Assembly: GCF_000204055.1 (NCBI RefSeq)
Contig: NW_006768839.1
Coordinates: 248,001 to 312,000, forward strand
Source of the DNA: Melampsora larici-populina 98AG31
Lineage: Eukaryota > Basidiomycota > Pucciniomycetes > Pucciniales > Melampsoraceae
Reading direction: 5' to 3'
Length of the DNA stretch: 64,000 nt
Shown: positions 13,101 to 25,385 of the stretch, piece after piece
Position numbering within the stretch: the stretch's first letter is position 1
Layout of the letters: each line of letters starts with the position of its first letter
The notes under the pieces: model-generated
Database searches by the model: none
The model's input: the letters and a program-made list of their open reading frames with translations, nothing else
What the model was told of the DNA's origin: nothing
Position numbers and translations under genes: made by a program

Positions 13101-13916
13101 CACTACAAGAAAGATAATATTTTCTGGGCAGAAAATTAAATTATTGATACACAAAAATATTGAGAGGCCAGGAGAAGGGCAAAAAATAAATAAAAATATG
13201 CATCTTGTTCCCTGCGGTGAGAGCTTCACTCTCCATATTTTTCCATATTTTTACAGTCCGTATTGATAAGTGTACTAACAATAAACCTTCACAATCATCC
13301 AATTACAACCTGTAACAAGCACTGAAATTTGGCTCATTAGTGTTTAGAGAAACTTTTGATTTCTGAAAATACTCATAACTTTTTCAATTCCGGTCCAAAA
13401 CGCTCGATTTTGGGTGCATTGGTAAGCTGGAATTGTCCTCCAAATAGTTCATAATAGGACCACACAGCATGCTGGTATGCTAAAAAAGATATAATCTTTT
13501 TTGTACATTTGTACATACAGATCCATAGAATGATTGTCATACTAGCTACATAGTTCTTGACCTTATGAAAGTTTGAGAGGAAGAGTTCAGCTTTCTAATG
13601 CACTTAAAATCAAGTGTTTTGAGGCAGATTTGACAAAGTTATAGGTGTTTTCAGAAATCAAAAGTTTCTCTAAACACTAATGAGCCAAATTTCAGTGCTT
13701 GTTACAGGTTGTAATTGGATGATTATGAAGGTTTATTGTTAGTACACTTATCAATACGGACTGTAAAAATATGGAAAAATATGGATAGTGAAGCTCTCAC
13801 CGCAGGGAACAAGATGCATATTTTTATTTATTTTTTGCCCTTCTCCTGGCCTCTCAATATTTTTGTGTATCAATAATTTAATTTTCTGCCCAGAAAATAT
13901 TATATTTTGTGTAGTG
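13101..13916. mobile_element. Palindromic CACTA-like MITE
   Basis: An 816-bp element whose ends read CACTACAAGAAAGATAATAT (left) and, on the opposite strand, CACTACACAAAATATAATAT (right), the CACTA signature of the EnSpm superfamily. The trinucleotide TGT flanks both sides (13098-13100 and 13917-13919), as expected for its 3-bp target duplication. The arms are near-identical reverse complements over about 285 bp and remain similar to about 13450 and 13560, leaving a central loop near 110 bp. No transposase is encoded; the mirrored 40-residue frames in both arms are a by-product of the palindrome. A transcript across it would fold into a very long hairpin. Confidence 0.88.
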
Positions 13917-13942
13917 TGTGTTGTATCTTGTCCGGATCCACT

Positions 13943-14274
13943 TGTACATACAGTTGCTCAGATATTGGCTCATCTGGATGAGTAAACCATATGTCATACC
14001 TTCTGTAATATTTTTCAATTTGACAAAAGCATTACAAAAATTGACTACATACATATACCTTCATAGCCACTGAGGCAGTACTCTGGAAGGCATTTGATAG
14101 TAACAGAAAGGGTGTTACATGAAGGTTAGTTAGTGCAATTACACCAAAGCTATGAGTCAGTGTATGTAGTCAATTTTTGGAACGCTTTTGTTAAACTGAA
14201 AATTTTTTTCAAAGGTATTACATACGGCTTACTCTTCCAGATGAGTCAATATCTGAGCATCTCTGTATGTACAT
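13943..14274. mobile_element. Second palindromic MITE-like element
   Basis: The arms begin TGTACATACAG and are reverse complements over about 125 bp (13943-14068 and 14147-14274), including the block AAAAATTGACTACATACA. It lies 27 bp after the CACTA-like element. Superfamily and target duplication are not clear. Confidence 0.7.
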
Positions 14275-15222
14275 GATAGCTCTCAATTCACCCATGCTAC
14301 TGTATGTATGTAGTGTGGGTGCTGTGGCTCAGGTGTGCAGTGATCAATGCTTGATCACCAAGTCTGCTTCTAATCATTTTCCAATTGAAGGGAAGTTGTT
14401 TAATGTTTGCAGTGTATGTGTAATCTGTATTGGTTTGACAAGGGATGGTACATTGTTAGTACACAAAGAGAAAGCATAATAGAATGGAAGTTGGAACATG
14501 TTTTGACAAACAGAAATTTGGGCCAGCTTGCTAAAGGAAAACTTGTTCAAGATGGAAAACAAACACTGATCAATCATTAGAGGAGAACATTAAAATTTAA
14601 TCTGGAAAGAGAGGTGTCAAAAAAATAGGGAGTGTGGACCAAGTTAGTTATAGTCATAGAATGTGATTTTGCTTTATGTAATTCATTGATTTGTTAGGAT
14701 ATTATTAGTGATTTGTTATTTCATCCAAAAGCATTCTCAAAAAAAGGTATAATACAGTTTTACCAATATTAGTACATCCTAGTTACAGGATTTTTAGTTC
14801 ACCTGCCATCCCTCCCATTAGGGGTATCCTATGTTATTCATTATGATTAGGATTTGGATAAACTCCACCATATATTCAATAATTTTGTTGAAAAGCTTGG
14901 GTGGTGCAAGGAGTTCTGCTGGGTGTAATTTGTTCCATGAGGTATTGGTAGCTACTTCATCTTTCCGTTGTAGAGTGGAACAGGTAGCAGGTGAAGCCCG
15001 TCTTCATCAGAAGGCATCTTGCCATCAAAGAGTGGGAGAAGGAATCAAAGTATTGCCAAAAGATGAGCAGTATAAAAATTGCTGATGTGGGACAGGTTTC
15101 ATGTTATCCCATGGTATTTATATCCATTGGTAAAGATTTGTTTTCAGACAATGCTTTTGCCATTTTTTGGTATTCCCTTTTTTGGTTAGCAAACAAAATA
15201 TGGCACGTGCCAAGTATTAACA
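14275..15222. other. Intergenic, no gene seen
   Basis: AT-rich, with only short open frames and no domain or splice pattern that supports a gene. Ends at an assembly gap. Confidence 0.45.
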
Positions 15223-15593
15223 NNNNNNNNNNNNNNNNNNNNNNNNNNNNNNNNNNNNNNNNNNNNNNNNNNNNNNNNNNNNNNNNNNNNNNNNNNNNNN
15301 NNNNNNNNNNNNNNNNNNNNNNNNNNNNNNNNNNNNNNNNNNNNNNNNNNNNNNNNNNNNNNNNNNNNNNNNNNNNNNNNNNNNNNNNNNNNNNNNNNNN
15401 NNNNNNNNNNNNNNNNNNNNNNNNNNNNNNNNNNNNNNNNNNNNNNNNNNNNNNNNNNNNNNNNNNNNNNNNNNNNNNNNNNNNNNNNNNNNNNNNNNNN
15501 NNNNNNNNNNNNNNNNNNNNNNNNNNNNNNNNNNNNNNNNNNNNNNNNNNNNNNNNNNNNNNNNNNNNNNNNNNNNNNNNNNNNNNNNNNNNN
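15223..15593. other. Assembly gap (N run)
   Basis: 371 consecutive N. Long open frames spanning it are artefacts of translating N. Confidence 1.
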
Positions 15594-16529
15594 CATGAAC
15601 AACCCTGTGCCAGCAATGCAGCGCGGCACAACAAAGGCTTTTTCGGCTGCGTTGCTCCGCAACACGTAGCATACAGGCCACAACCCGTGTTACGTTGCTC
15701 CTAGCACCGAAACATGAAATAGGGAAGCTGAGTTGCGCACCGGCTCACCCGTCGCGCAACGCAACAAGCGCAACAGCGCCAAAAAGCCTCAAAAACCGGC
15801 ACTTTTGTGGACCGCAACGCAACAAGTGCTGTTGCGGTCAGAAAAAAACATCAATTTCAAGGACTTCGTTGCGCGTCGGGGTGACCTGCAACAATTATAT
15901 AGAGCTTGCGCGTCGGTGCGGCGTGTAATTTCCGCAACGTACCAGCAGCGCAGCGTGCAACAGCTGCGTCGCTGGCCCAGGGTTGGCATGAACATCAACT
16001 ATGGATGATTAAGTTTTGAAAGCATAAAACAAATGTTGTGCATAGTCAGCTATGCATCAATGCAGACATGATACTTACCTAGGTAGTATGTGATCAAAAG
16101 ACAGGTGTGCGGCAATCACTTTGTAGTCCAGATGTGTTGATTGTATCATAACTCGTCAACACGACTTGTTAAAAATTTCTATTCACAAATCAAAAATCTT
16201 TTCAAGATAGATCTGAAGCAGAGATGTCAACATTTCTGAGGTTGTTGTTCATGCTGATACACTCTACACCAAGACCTTCTTGGTGTACTCCAACTATCTC
16301 TCTGTCATGGTTCATAAAAGAACGAGTCTCCAAACTCAGAGAGGATTATGAACTGGTAAGAGATATATGTAATAGGCAATGTGAAAGTTGATGGTTTCCA
16401 AAGTCAAGGTTTGACACTTTGGAGGGTGCGGAATCTCCTACTTAGTCCACTTGGAGCGCATGTTTTGGGACAACCTCTGACCTATCTTTCACCAAAGGCT
16501 AATATGCGCTTGATTGAAGGCATTTAGAT
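15594..16529. other. GC-rich repeat-like patch, then intergenic
   Basis: 15594-16010 is clearly more GC-rich than its surroundings and dense in GCAAC/GTTGC motifs, which suggests a fragment of a repeat cut by the gap. A similar GC-rich patch occurs near 30930-31140. 16011-16529 holds no supported feature. Confidence 0.4.
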
Positions 16530-17410
16530 GACAAATCTACCTAGTCAAAAGGTTGGATTGTCATTGTCTGAACAATCATCTCTTACTCATCTGGCGAACA
16601 CGGCACATAAAATGGACACTGACTTACCCTTCCACCTCTTTACCCTTGTATGTGCTAGAGTATGTAGTACTAAACTTGCCCATTCGAGGTCAGGTTTAAG
16701 TTGTTGGGTCTCATATCGGGAGCTCATTTATTGCGGACGTTTAATCACGGACTGTGTTGATTTTGAATGGCTTGACTGAGTACCAAATCCTCTCATTGCG
16801 CATTCCAATATTCATCTATCTTACAAGGAAGGCTTTTGGGAAATGACGGTAGATGTCTACCTGTCTCACATCTCACAATGTTTCAAGAAGCGGAAGGCTT
16901 AACAATGTTCAAATGAAAGGAGATGAACTTATTTTCTTGGTCTGTCTGAAACTCACAACATCGGCACTTGAAAGGAAGGTAACGTTATGAACAAAAGAAT
17001 CCGCAAAATCAATTTTAACTGTATATCACAAAGCACAAATTCCAAAGAAGTATCACAAACCTTTCAAAACACTATGGAGGAATATAATTTCTGATAAAGA
17101 TAATAATAATGATAATTATAAGATTGTTAACCAGGAGGATCCCAAATTTAACCTTCGACCGTAGTAATCACTAGAACAAATGAGGTTGAATTGTTAGATT
17201 CAATAAGATGGAGAAGGTAACCGTTATCCAAGCCGTGATATGATTCAAACACATGAAATGAACAGTACTAAAAAGACTAAAGTTATGAAAAGAAGCCCGT
17301 ACGAACAAAACCAATCTAACCGTGTATCAAGAATCCTAAACTAAAACTAACAGTAAAATCTAAAGTAATAATGATATGATTAATAACCATACACATCCTG
17401 AAATACTCCT

Positions 17411-18139
17411 TCAACGATATCGGTGACTAGAAGAAGGGTAGTTGGAGGGAGGAGGGCGTCTTTGAGAAAAGGAAGCTTGATGATTTGAAGCATGATTTCC
17501 TAGCATATTTTCCTCTTCATCAGAATCTACATAAGCATTGTAATCAATCGCACCCCTTCCATATCTTTGATTTCCAGAAGCCTCTTCCCGATATCTTGAT
17601 TGAAGTGACGATTGAAGATTTCGAGTGGTGGTCTGAGGTTGTCTTCTTGAAGGAGTTTGATCAACGTGATGATGATGAGTAGGACGGTGACCATTCTCAA
17701 ATAAAACCGCATCACGACGTCGAGGAGGAGGAGGACCAGTTTCCAACAAGACTCCATCGCGTCTTCGGGATCGTCGACAGAAGGATTGATCAGACTCCAT
17801 GGAAGTGGATTGAGAAGTGACAGGTACAGTATAATAAGCAATATTCTGATGAGCAGTAGCGGAAGGAGAAGCATAGTAATCATCATAGAAAGCATTCTGA
17901 CGAGGACGGTTAGCTTGAGATGGTTGTAATGGAGAACGAGATACCTCTAAATCTTCTTCGTTGTATGCAAGACCACGGCAGGCGAAGGACTCCGCCGAGT
18001 TAGAAGAGCGAGGTTGATGCGAGCGCCATTGAGAAGGAGGGTGTTCGTACAGACCGCGACAAGCGAAAGAAGAATCAGAGTCTCTAGAGGGGGAAGGACG
18101 ATCACGACGGAAGAAATTGAAACGGTGGTGACTACTCAT
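17411..18139 (-). CDS. Repeated-unit protein, copy A (unknown function)
   Basis: Intronless ORF of 242 aa. I place the start at 18139 (MSSHHRFNFF) because the codon sits in an ACCACC context and the 45 residues upstream are less well conserved among copies. Low-complexity, polar protein rich in Ser, Arg, Pro and His. It shows the motif SFACRGL twice (about residues 23 and 50), paired RRRD-containing motifs (RRRDGVLLETG and RRRDAVLFENG), polyproline, an HHHH run and an acidic DSDEEEN near the end. No signal peptide, membrane segment or known domain. Copies B and C differ at only about five residues, while flanking sequence differs much more. Function not recognised; probably intrinsically disordered. 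Confidence 0.65.
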   Translation of the reverse strand: MSSHHRFNFFRRDRPSPSRDSDSSFACRGLYEHPPSQWRSHQPRSSNSAESFACRGLAYNEEDLEVSRSPLQPSQANRPRQNAFYDDYYASPSATAHQNIAYYTVPVTSQSTSMESDQSFCRRSRRRDGVLLETGPPPPRRRDAVLFENGHRPTHHHHVDQTPSRRQPQTTTRNLQSSLQSRYREEASGNQRYGRGAIDYNAYVDSDEEENMLGNHASNHQASFSQRRPPPSNYPSSSHRYR

Positions 18140-18414
18140 GGTGGTATAGACAGAAGGTTCAAGTGAAAAGGGATATGGAAAGGGGATAGGAAAGGGGATA
18201 TGTGGAAATGGGTTAGTCGAGTGTGACGGGAGAGTTGGTTGAGGTTGGAAAGAGGTGATTCTTGGTTTCAAGGTTGAACCAAATTTTGTACAGAGAGGAC
18301 CAGATCAGCACTTCCTCAGTACAAAGAAGCTGATCAAGGGTACATTTTGATCGTATGTCTTAAAATGCGTATAAGCGTATACAGCTGCTTTAAAAGAGAA
18401 GTGTATAACAATCT

Positions 18415-18705
18415 TTAATGCTCAACATTATTCAGTAACATGCCGCGGGCAGTTTTGTAATATTTACTTTGTACTGATTCCTCAAATTCTATTTGATCGA
18501 ATACGCGACAAAAAGTAAACAAATGCCTCTGAGCTTTATGCTTTAGCTGATGGTTATATCTCGTCGATAGAGAAACATCTTCAGTAGAGAAATGCTCAGA
18601 TGTTCTTAAGACATCATATTGATTGTTTACAGACTTCTTTGTTGGATCACGCTCATCCGCTTCTCCAGGATTCTTCGCGAACACTGCTTCGCTAGGATAC
18701 ATCAA
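18415..18705 (-). other. Conserved short frame upstream of copy A ORF
   Basis: A 96-codon frame (MMYPSEAVFAKNPGEADERD) has counterparts in copies B (38077-38322) and C (61145-61393), but the C-terminal ends differ and amino-acid changes are common. It may be part of the 5' region of the main ORF rather than a gene. Confidence 0.3.
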
Positions 18706-21186
18706 GAACTTTCATCCTCTTTCATCTCTCAGTAATTCATGTGACACCTTGCCAAGAAGACGCGTTTTTCTATCCAGATATAGCGGGGTCTGAAGACTAT
18801 ACGCTTCATATCTTCTTACGATAATCGTGATGATGTTCTTTTCCCGATGTTAGTTATTTGCTTGTCACTTTTGTTTTCCTATATGATTATTTCTTGCCCG
18901 AGGAGGCCACGTCATTGGCATATATACGAGTGACATGGGCTTTTACAGTTAAGCGAGATGATCCGCTTCTCAAAGAAATATTTCTGACGAGGGATAATAT
19001 TTGATAGCATTAGCCAGAAGGCATGCCCAAATACAATACACCAGAAGGAAAGTTCAAACTTTTCTGTTTAGCATTTCTTCTGGCAAGATGCCGCGGATAC
19101 TTTCCTTTTTTCCTTCATACTGTATTTTTTATCCTGGTTTGATCAATACGCGGCCAAAAGTAGACAGACACTTCAGACACTTCTAAACATTATTCCTCTG
19201 CTGTTCGCCGGGTTGCGCTAGAAAACCATATCTGCAGTGTAAACTCGGATCTTGTTGACTTTTTTTTACCACGGGTTTGTTTCATCACCTTCATCAGTCT
19301 GTTGAATTTTCCGAGGATACGAGGCGACACGCTGACGTTGTAAAGTCTCCCAGTGATTCGGTCTTAATCTTTATGTGGTACCCAAGCAGACGCATCTTGT
19401 TATGATCTTTGTTGAGGCCTAAACACTTTCGTCTTTCATCTCAACTTTCTGGAAAGCATCATTATATCTTTATCTCAAAGATATTCATGTGATGAAGATT
19501 TGGCACGGTATTGTTCGCCTTCGTGAGGATTTTCTCCAGATATTTTTACGGAGCGTCAAACGCATCAACTTTATCTCGTTTCGGTCTACTTCAAAGTAGC
19601 CTTGTTGAAAATTCATATATCCCTGTCTGATTCGGCCGCCTCGGAAAGATGCGAAGCAAAGGTATCTTGCGTACTTCTTAGTCTTTCGCACGGTTTCTAT
19701 CCGGTCATCTGACACAAAAACAGTCCTTCTACAAGGTATACTAGTGCTGTGATCTTACTTCTCTTGTCTGTGTGAAGGTAGACTGGCTCAAACGATATTC
19801 AAATCTATTGAACGACTTCGGTATGCCATATGAATCTTCAGTTTATCGCGCGCAATAGAAGTAAAGCAAATGAATCTTTAATTCATCTTGGACTTGTATC
19901 AACCATCTGATCATTCAATTCAAGTGTGTTCCAGACAAGCACCTGCACCTGCTAGCCTTGGCCTTGATGTTTTCATGGCGATGAGAGGAACACCTTTGAG
20001 TGACATTGCTTGCTATATTCAAAGATCGGACTTCATCCGACATCACACCTCAGAGACCCCAGCAATCATCCACCATCTGTATATCAACACAATATCACTT
20101 CGGCATAAAGCACACCCAGCTGCTTGAACGAGGTGACGGTCGTGACCCTTCCACAACCCTGTGTTTGCGACTGTTCGTTTTTCTCAAGTAGGCAGATCTA
20201 TAATTCATGAGATCCACATTCTTCATCAGAAGATTCTCGCTTTCAGACCGCTTCTCAATAAAACTCGATTTCAGTCACCTCTGCTCTGCGATCACTCGAC
20301 GCATACGAAGAATCGAGAGGTCGCAAAACGACGCAGATCTATGACCCATGTTCTTTGTTGAGCATCAAAGCCTTCTCATCTACAACGTTGAGCTTATGGC
20401 CTTTTTAATTCTTATCGACATTCAGCATTGTTGCGATCTTGGTCTTTTGTTTTACTGATCTGAATCATGTTTGTCCCTGGCGAGTTCTTAAGCAAGCTAT
20501 CATCAAATCACATTTGGACCAAAATACGCGCTTATCTCAGAGCTCAGAAAGTGAATGTCACTTCGACCTCCTGACCAAACAAATCACTTTTTTTCATGTC
20601 GATCAAATGGCCATCCTTCATGTTCTGCGCGATCCCTTGCAAACATATGTTGTTGCATGAAGACTATGTCTTTGGTAAACCAAGGGTCCGACTTTTTCGC
20701 TCCATAAAGAGGATGTTTCGAATCCGATCTTATGTGGTTCAACTTCAACCGTTCATTGGAATTTTCGCACTTCGTCTTAAAATAGGTAAACGACCTTTGT
20801 TTTCTGATGCCACATCTATCTAAACAGCTGCAAAACATCGTGCATTTATGATCCGTCTTCCTTTGCATCTGGTAGGAAACAAGCAATAGTTGTATCTACA
20901 GATTGATCGGTTGCGCATCTTTGATCTTTAATCACATGGCAAGCCGAATCGGATAATCTTGCCACGGAGTGGGTCGTTCTGATAGATGATATGAATGGTG
21001 CACCAAGCTTAGAAAGGAGGCAGAGTAGAACTTGAAAGGAAACGATTCGATTTCTTCGGCTTCCAGAATCAGATGGTTATGAAGCCCCGGGCTGATTATT
21101 TATTTTCGAACCAGAAGGACCGATCAGACCGACCCGATGATATCGACAGTTAAGTGAGTGTTTGCCTGTAAAATCCTCATTTCTCA

Positions 21187-21780
21187 AATGAGCCACCTCT
21201 CTGCAATCTTAATGATCGCTTGGAAGGCTTGCAACAACTTAATTTTAGATATAAATGTACTCTGTGTATCTATTGTTTCCTCAACAGACAGTTTGTATGT
21301 GCCAGAATGATAAAGAATGAGTCAATTTCCATGTAAGAAAAATTAAATCAGTTCAAAAGTGAAAAAAAGAGAGTTCAAAAATATTTCAACAAATATCTAT
21401 ATACACAAAATCACAACAGTCAGAAACCACAAAAAGATGATTTGTAAAATAAAAGTCAAGATGTAAAACAAAAATCACCCTTAAGACCCCCTATGAAAGG
21501 CAATTGTATAAAGATGCCAAAACAAATGAATCATCTTTCAATGAAAAATAATAATATAAAAGATAAAAATGAGAAACGTGTAAATGAACCAGAAGAGGAA
21601 AAAAAGTCACTTCTCAAAGATATGAAGAAGGTTTTCTATAATGTAAAACAACATGGTTCACAAAATCACATGAAACGATTTCTTCAATGAGGAATAGTTT
21701 CAATGTGAGTATTAAGAAGAAAAAAGCTTGTCAGAAAATCATTTTGATTTTTGGTATACTTTGTTTTGGATTTCATCTCA
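21187..21780. other. Intergenic, 3' flank of Rab6 gene
   Basis: A-rich sequence with one lysine-rich short frame (21493-21690) that I judge non-coding. Likely holds the Rab6 3' UTR. Confidence 0.45.
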
Positions 21781-23034
<1,254 letters not shown>

Positions 23035-24419
23035 TTTGTTTGAGTTGATTGTTAATATGTCTGAGTGGTAATGTCTTGTCTTGTTTTTCTGAATTTGTTT
23101 CGAGTTGAATGTGAAGTTCGATGGAGGGGTGGGGTAGGGTGGGGTGGTGTAACCTCGAATAACGATCGGTTTAAATACCATCGGGTCGGGCCCCGACGGA
23201 GCCTTTTCTCGAAATGATTTGATTTTATAGAGCTTGGCATCTCCCTACCAACTTTCTTCCCTCAATCATTTAAAATTTTCGTCCTCACTCTCACTTAAAC
23301 TTCATGGTCAGATTCAAAATAAATCCTTTCATCGATCATAAATTCATGTAAACCTTACACTAAAGGCACGACGTGCAAGGTATCTTCCATGGAGCGGAGT
23401 CACACTGGGGGCGCGGCCTTTTTTTAGAAGGCGCGCCTACGCGCCTTCTCTCGGATCAAAACCGCGCCAGGCGCGATTTTTTAGAGCAAAAATTGAGCCA
23501 AACTCGAGAAAGGCTTGTCTTTTGAAAAATTCAGATCTTGAAATGCTTTAATAGACAAAAAAGTAAGATGATGGAAGAGATACAACTAGTCAAAATTGAC
23601 ATCTTTGGGGTTCCAAGCTCCAGGTGCACCAATCACAGGTGCACTGTGTGTCTTCTGAACGTTTGGCATATTGTTGACTGGATAAAAAGATGACCTGGCT
23701 GTTGAATATGGATCCATATACACATGAATTCAGAATGATCCTTGAACCTGGGGGCATATCTGATGGTAGAATCAAACCTAACAGAGCCCCCCTCGCCATG
23801 TTTGTTAGGTTTGGATACCCATACCCAATTTGGCTAGGCGCAAGGCGTGTTTTTGTTTCTGCACCCCCAGTGTGAGAGCTGAGAGAGGAATACAGTGGCC
23901 TAAGGCCTAAAACATAAGGCTTAGGCAAGACTGGTTCAGAAAAGGACACAGGAGTGTGAAAATCCTCCCTCAAGGCTACTGCTCATCTCACCTCCCAGAT
24001 CTCATACTTCTCCTCATATCTCGTGCTTCAAAAATTTTGCAGCCACCCACCATCCGAGGGCTTAGACCCCATCTCTCTGGAGACCCCAAGCATACTCAGC
24101 TTTGAGATCTGCAGACCACAAAGCTGGCTTTTTTGTTCTTCAAAGTGCATTATGGCTTAATTGCATGGAACACATTCTGAAAAGGTTAAAAAGATGAGGA
24201 CTAGTCTTATCTCAGAAAATTTCCCATTTAGTTGGAGCAAGGAGTTTGTTATCTTTTGATTTTAGGATATTTGTACATTTCTATTTGTATGTTGTTTTTT
24301 AGCCAGGTCAGATGACTCAGATACAGTCAGAAAGCAAAACCCAGCAGGTTGCACGGTCCAAAGCCCCCCCATCCTCCTTGGAGCCTATGTGGGTAGGGCC
24401 AAGGAGTGTATACAAACAG
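23035..24419. other. Intergenic, Rab6 promoter side
   Basis: Holds the Rab6 5' flank, a GC-rich block with GGCGCG/CGCGCC motifs (23400-23485) and repeat-like sequence to 24419. A 127-codon minus frame (23590-23973) shows no domain and is not called. Confidence 0.45.
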
Positions 24420-24759
24420 AAAGGCTGCAACTATACTATACTATACTATACTATACTATACTATACTATACTTGACTATACTTGGTATAGTATAGTCAAA
24501 CTATACTGCACTTGAACTATACTTAGTATAGTATAGATGAACTATACTCAGATATACCAAACTATACTGTGCAGTATAGTTGGATAAGTTGATGGAAACA
24601 TGTATAACACTTTTCCAGGTATAGTTGGTGAAAGGATACTGTACTGAGTATAGTTGGTCAAAGTCTAGTTCAACTATACTATACCCAGTATAGTATAGTA
24701 TGGTTTAAACAATACTATACCCAACTATACCTATACCGGTATAGTATAGTTGCACCCTT
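24420..24759. mobile_element. hAT-type MITE made of TATAC repeats
   Basis: A 340-bp element filled with diverged CTATA/TATAG repeats; a pure (CTATA)n run lies at about 24430-24472. The ends are inverted: AAGGCTGCAACTATACTATA on the left and AAGGGTGCAACTATACTATA as the complement of the right. Flanking octamers ACAAACAG (24412-24419) and GCAAACAG (24760-24767) match at seven of eight positions, the 8-bp duplication typical of hAT elements. No coding capacity. Confidence 0.8.
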
Positions 24760-25385
24760 GCAAACAGTCCCACAGGAAGGTAGGCTAGGAAGAAGATGCA
24801 CACATAGCAGAACCCCAGAATGCCCCTACTAAAGGTAGTCTAGTAGAAACATACCTGTTGAGCCTACGGAGATCAGCCCCTGGCAAACTGGTAAGTCCTC
24901 TGATCAACACCACAGGTGCTCTGCCTAAGATAGCAGCAGTTGAGCAATTGTGCAGCACACACTCGCCCGTGCTATGGGTCTGGCCACATAGCAGGTCCTG
25001 ACCTCTGCTCAACGCACAAACCGGCCCGTAGTGAAGTGCACTACGGCCTCGACAACGGTACGATGAGGTTTGATTTCCAAACCTCACCGTAACCGTAGTG
25101 TAGTCAATAGTACTACTAGCTCGAACCCGTCACTACGGTACGGTCGGCCCATAGCGGACCGTACCGCAGCCACCGGAGTGACCGTAGTCAACGGCCGGCT
25201 ACGCTCAAAAAAAGCAAAAACAGAAAAATTTGTATTGTAAAATAGAAAAAGGACATATTCAACAAAACAGTTGTAATTGATTAATATATTGAGGGAGAGA
25301 CTATTAATGGAAGTAAAGAAAGACATTGTAATTAAAAAAAAACCATAACAATGAGAAAAAATCAAACATAAACCGTAATACATGA

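Larger units (their letters stand above)
16530..21186 (-). repeat. Repeated unit, copy A
   Basis: A unit of about 4.6 kb that reappears at 36520-40120 (copy B) and 58673-63095 (copy C), both in the opposite orientation to A. The edge shared with copy C is sharp: homology starts at TGAGAAATGAGGATTTT (complement ending 21186 in A; 58673 in C). The far edge is less sharp and A resembles B to about 16530. The unit carries the roughly 243-codon ORF, an upstream conserved region and several mirrored short frames. No transposase, LTR or TIR was recognised, so it may be a segmental duplication or an unclassified element. Confidence 0.85.

Noticed and set aside
12984..13229. 81-codon frame mirrored at 13788-13985
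   Set aside because: Identity of the two frames follows from the palindromic MITE arms, not from gene duplication.
14991..15704. Long open frames (up to 237 codons) across 15104-15704 on both strands
   Set aside because: They are made of N translated as X in the assembly gap.
17527..17895. 122-123 codon frames rich in Leu/Ile/Met overlapping each copy of the repeated-unit ORF (also 38888-39259 and 61945-62316)
   Set aside because: Shifted-frame shadows of the main ORF; their conservation follows from that of the main frame.
20584..20886. 100-codon frame in unit A with counterpart at 58971-59264 in unit C
   Set aside because: Differs by indel and many non-conservative changes, no motif, and opposite-strand frames are equally long.
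23590..23973. 127-codon minus frame with readable protein sequence
   Set aside because: No start context, splice support or recognisable domain; lies in repeat-like sequence.
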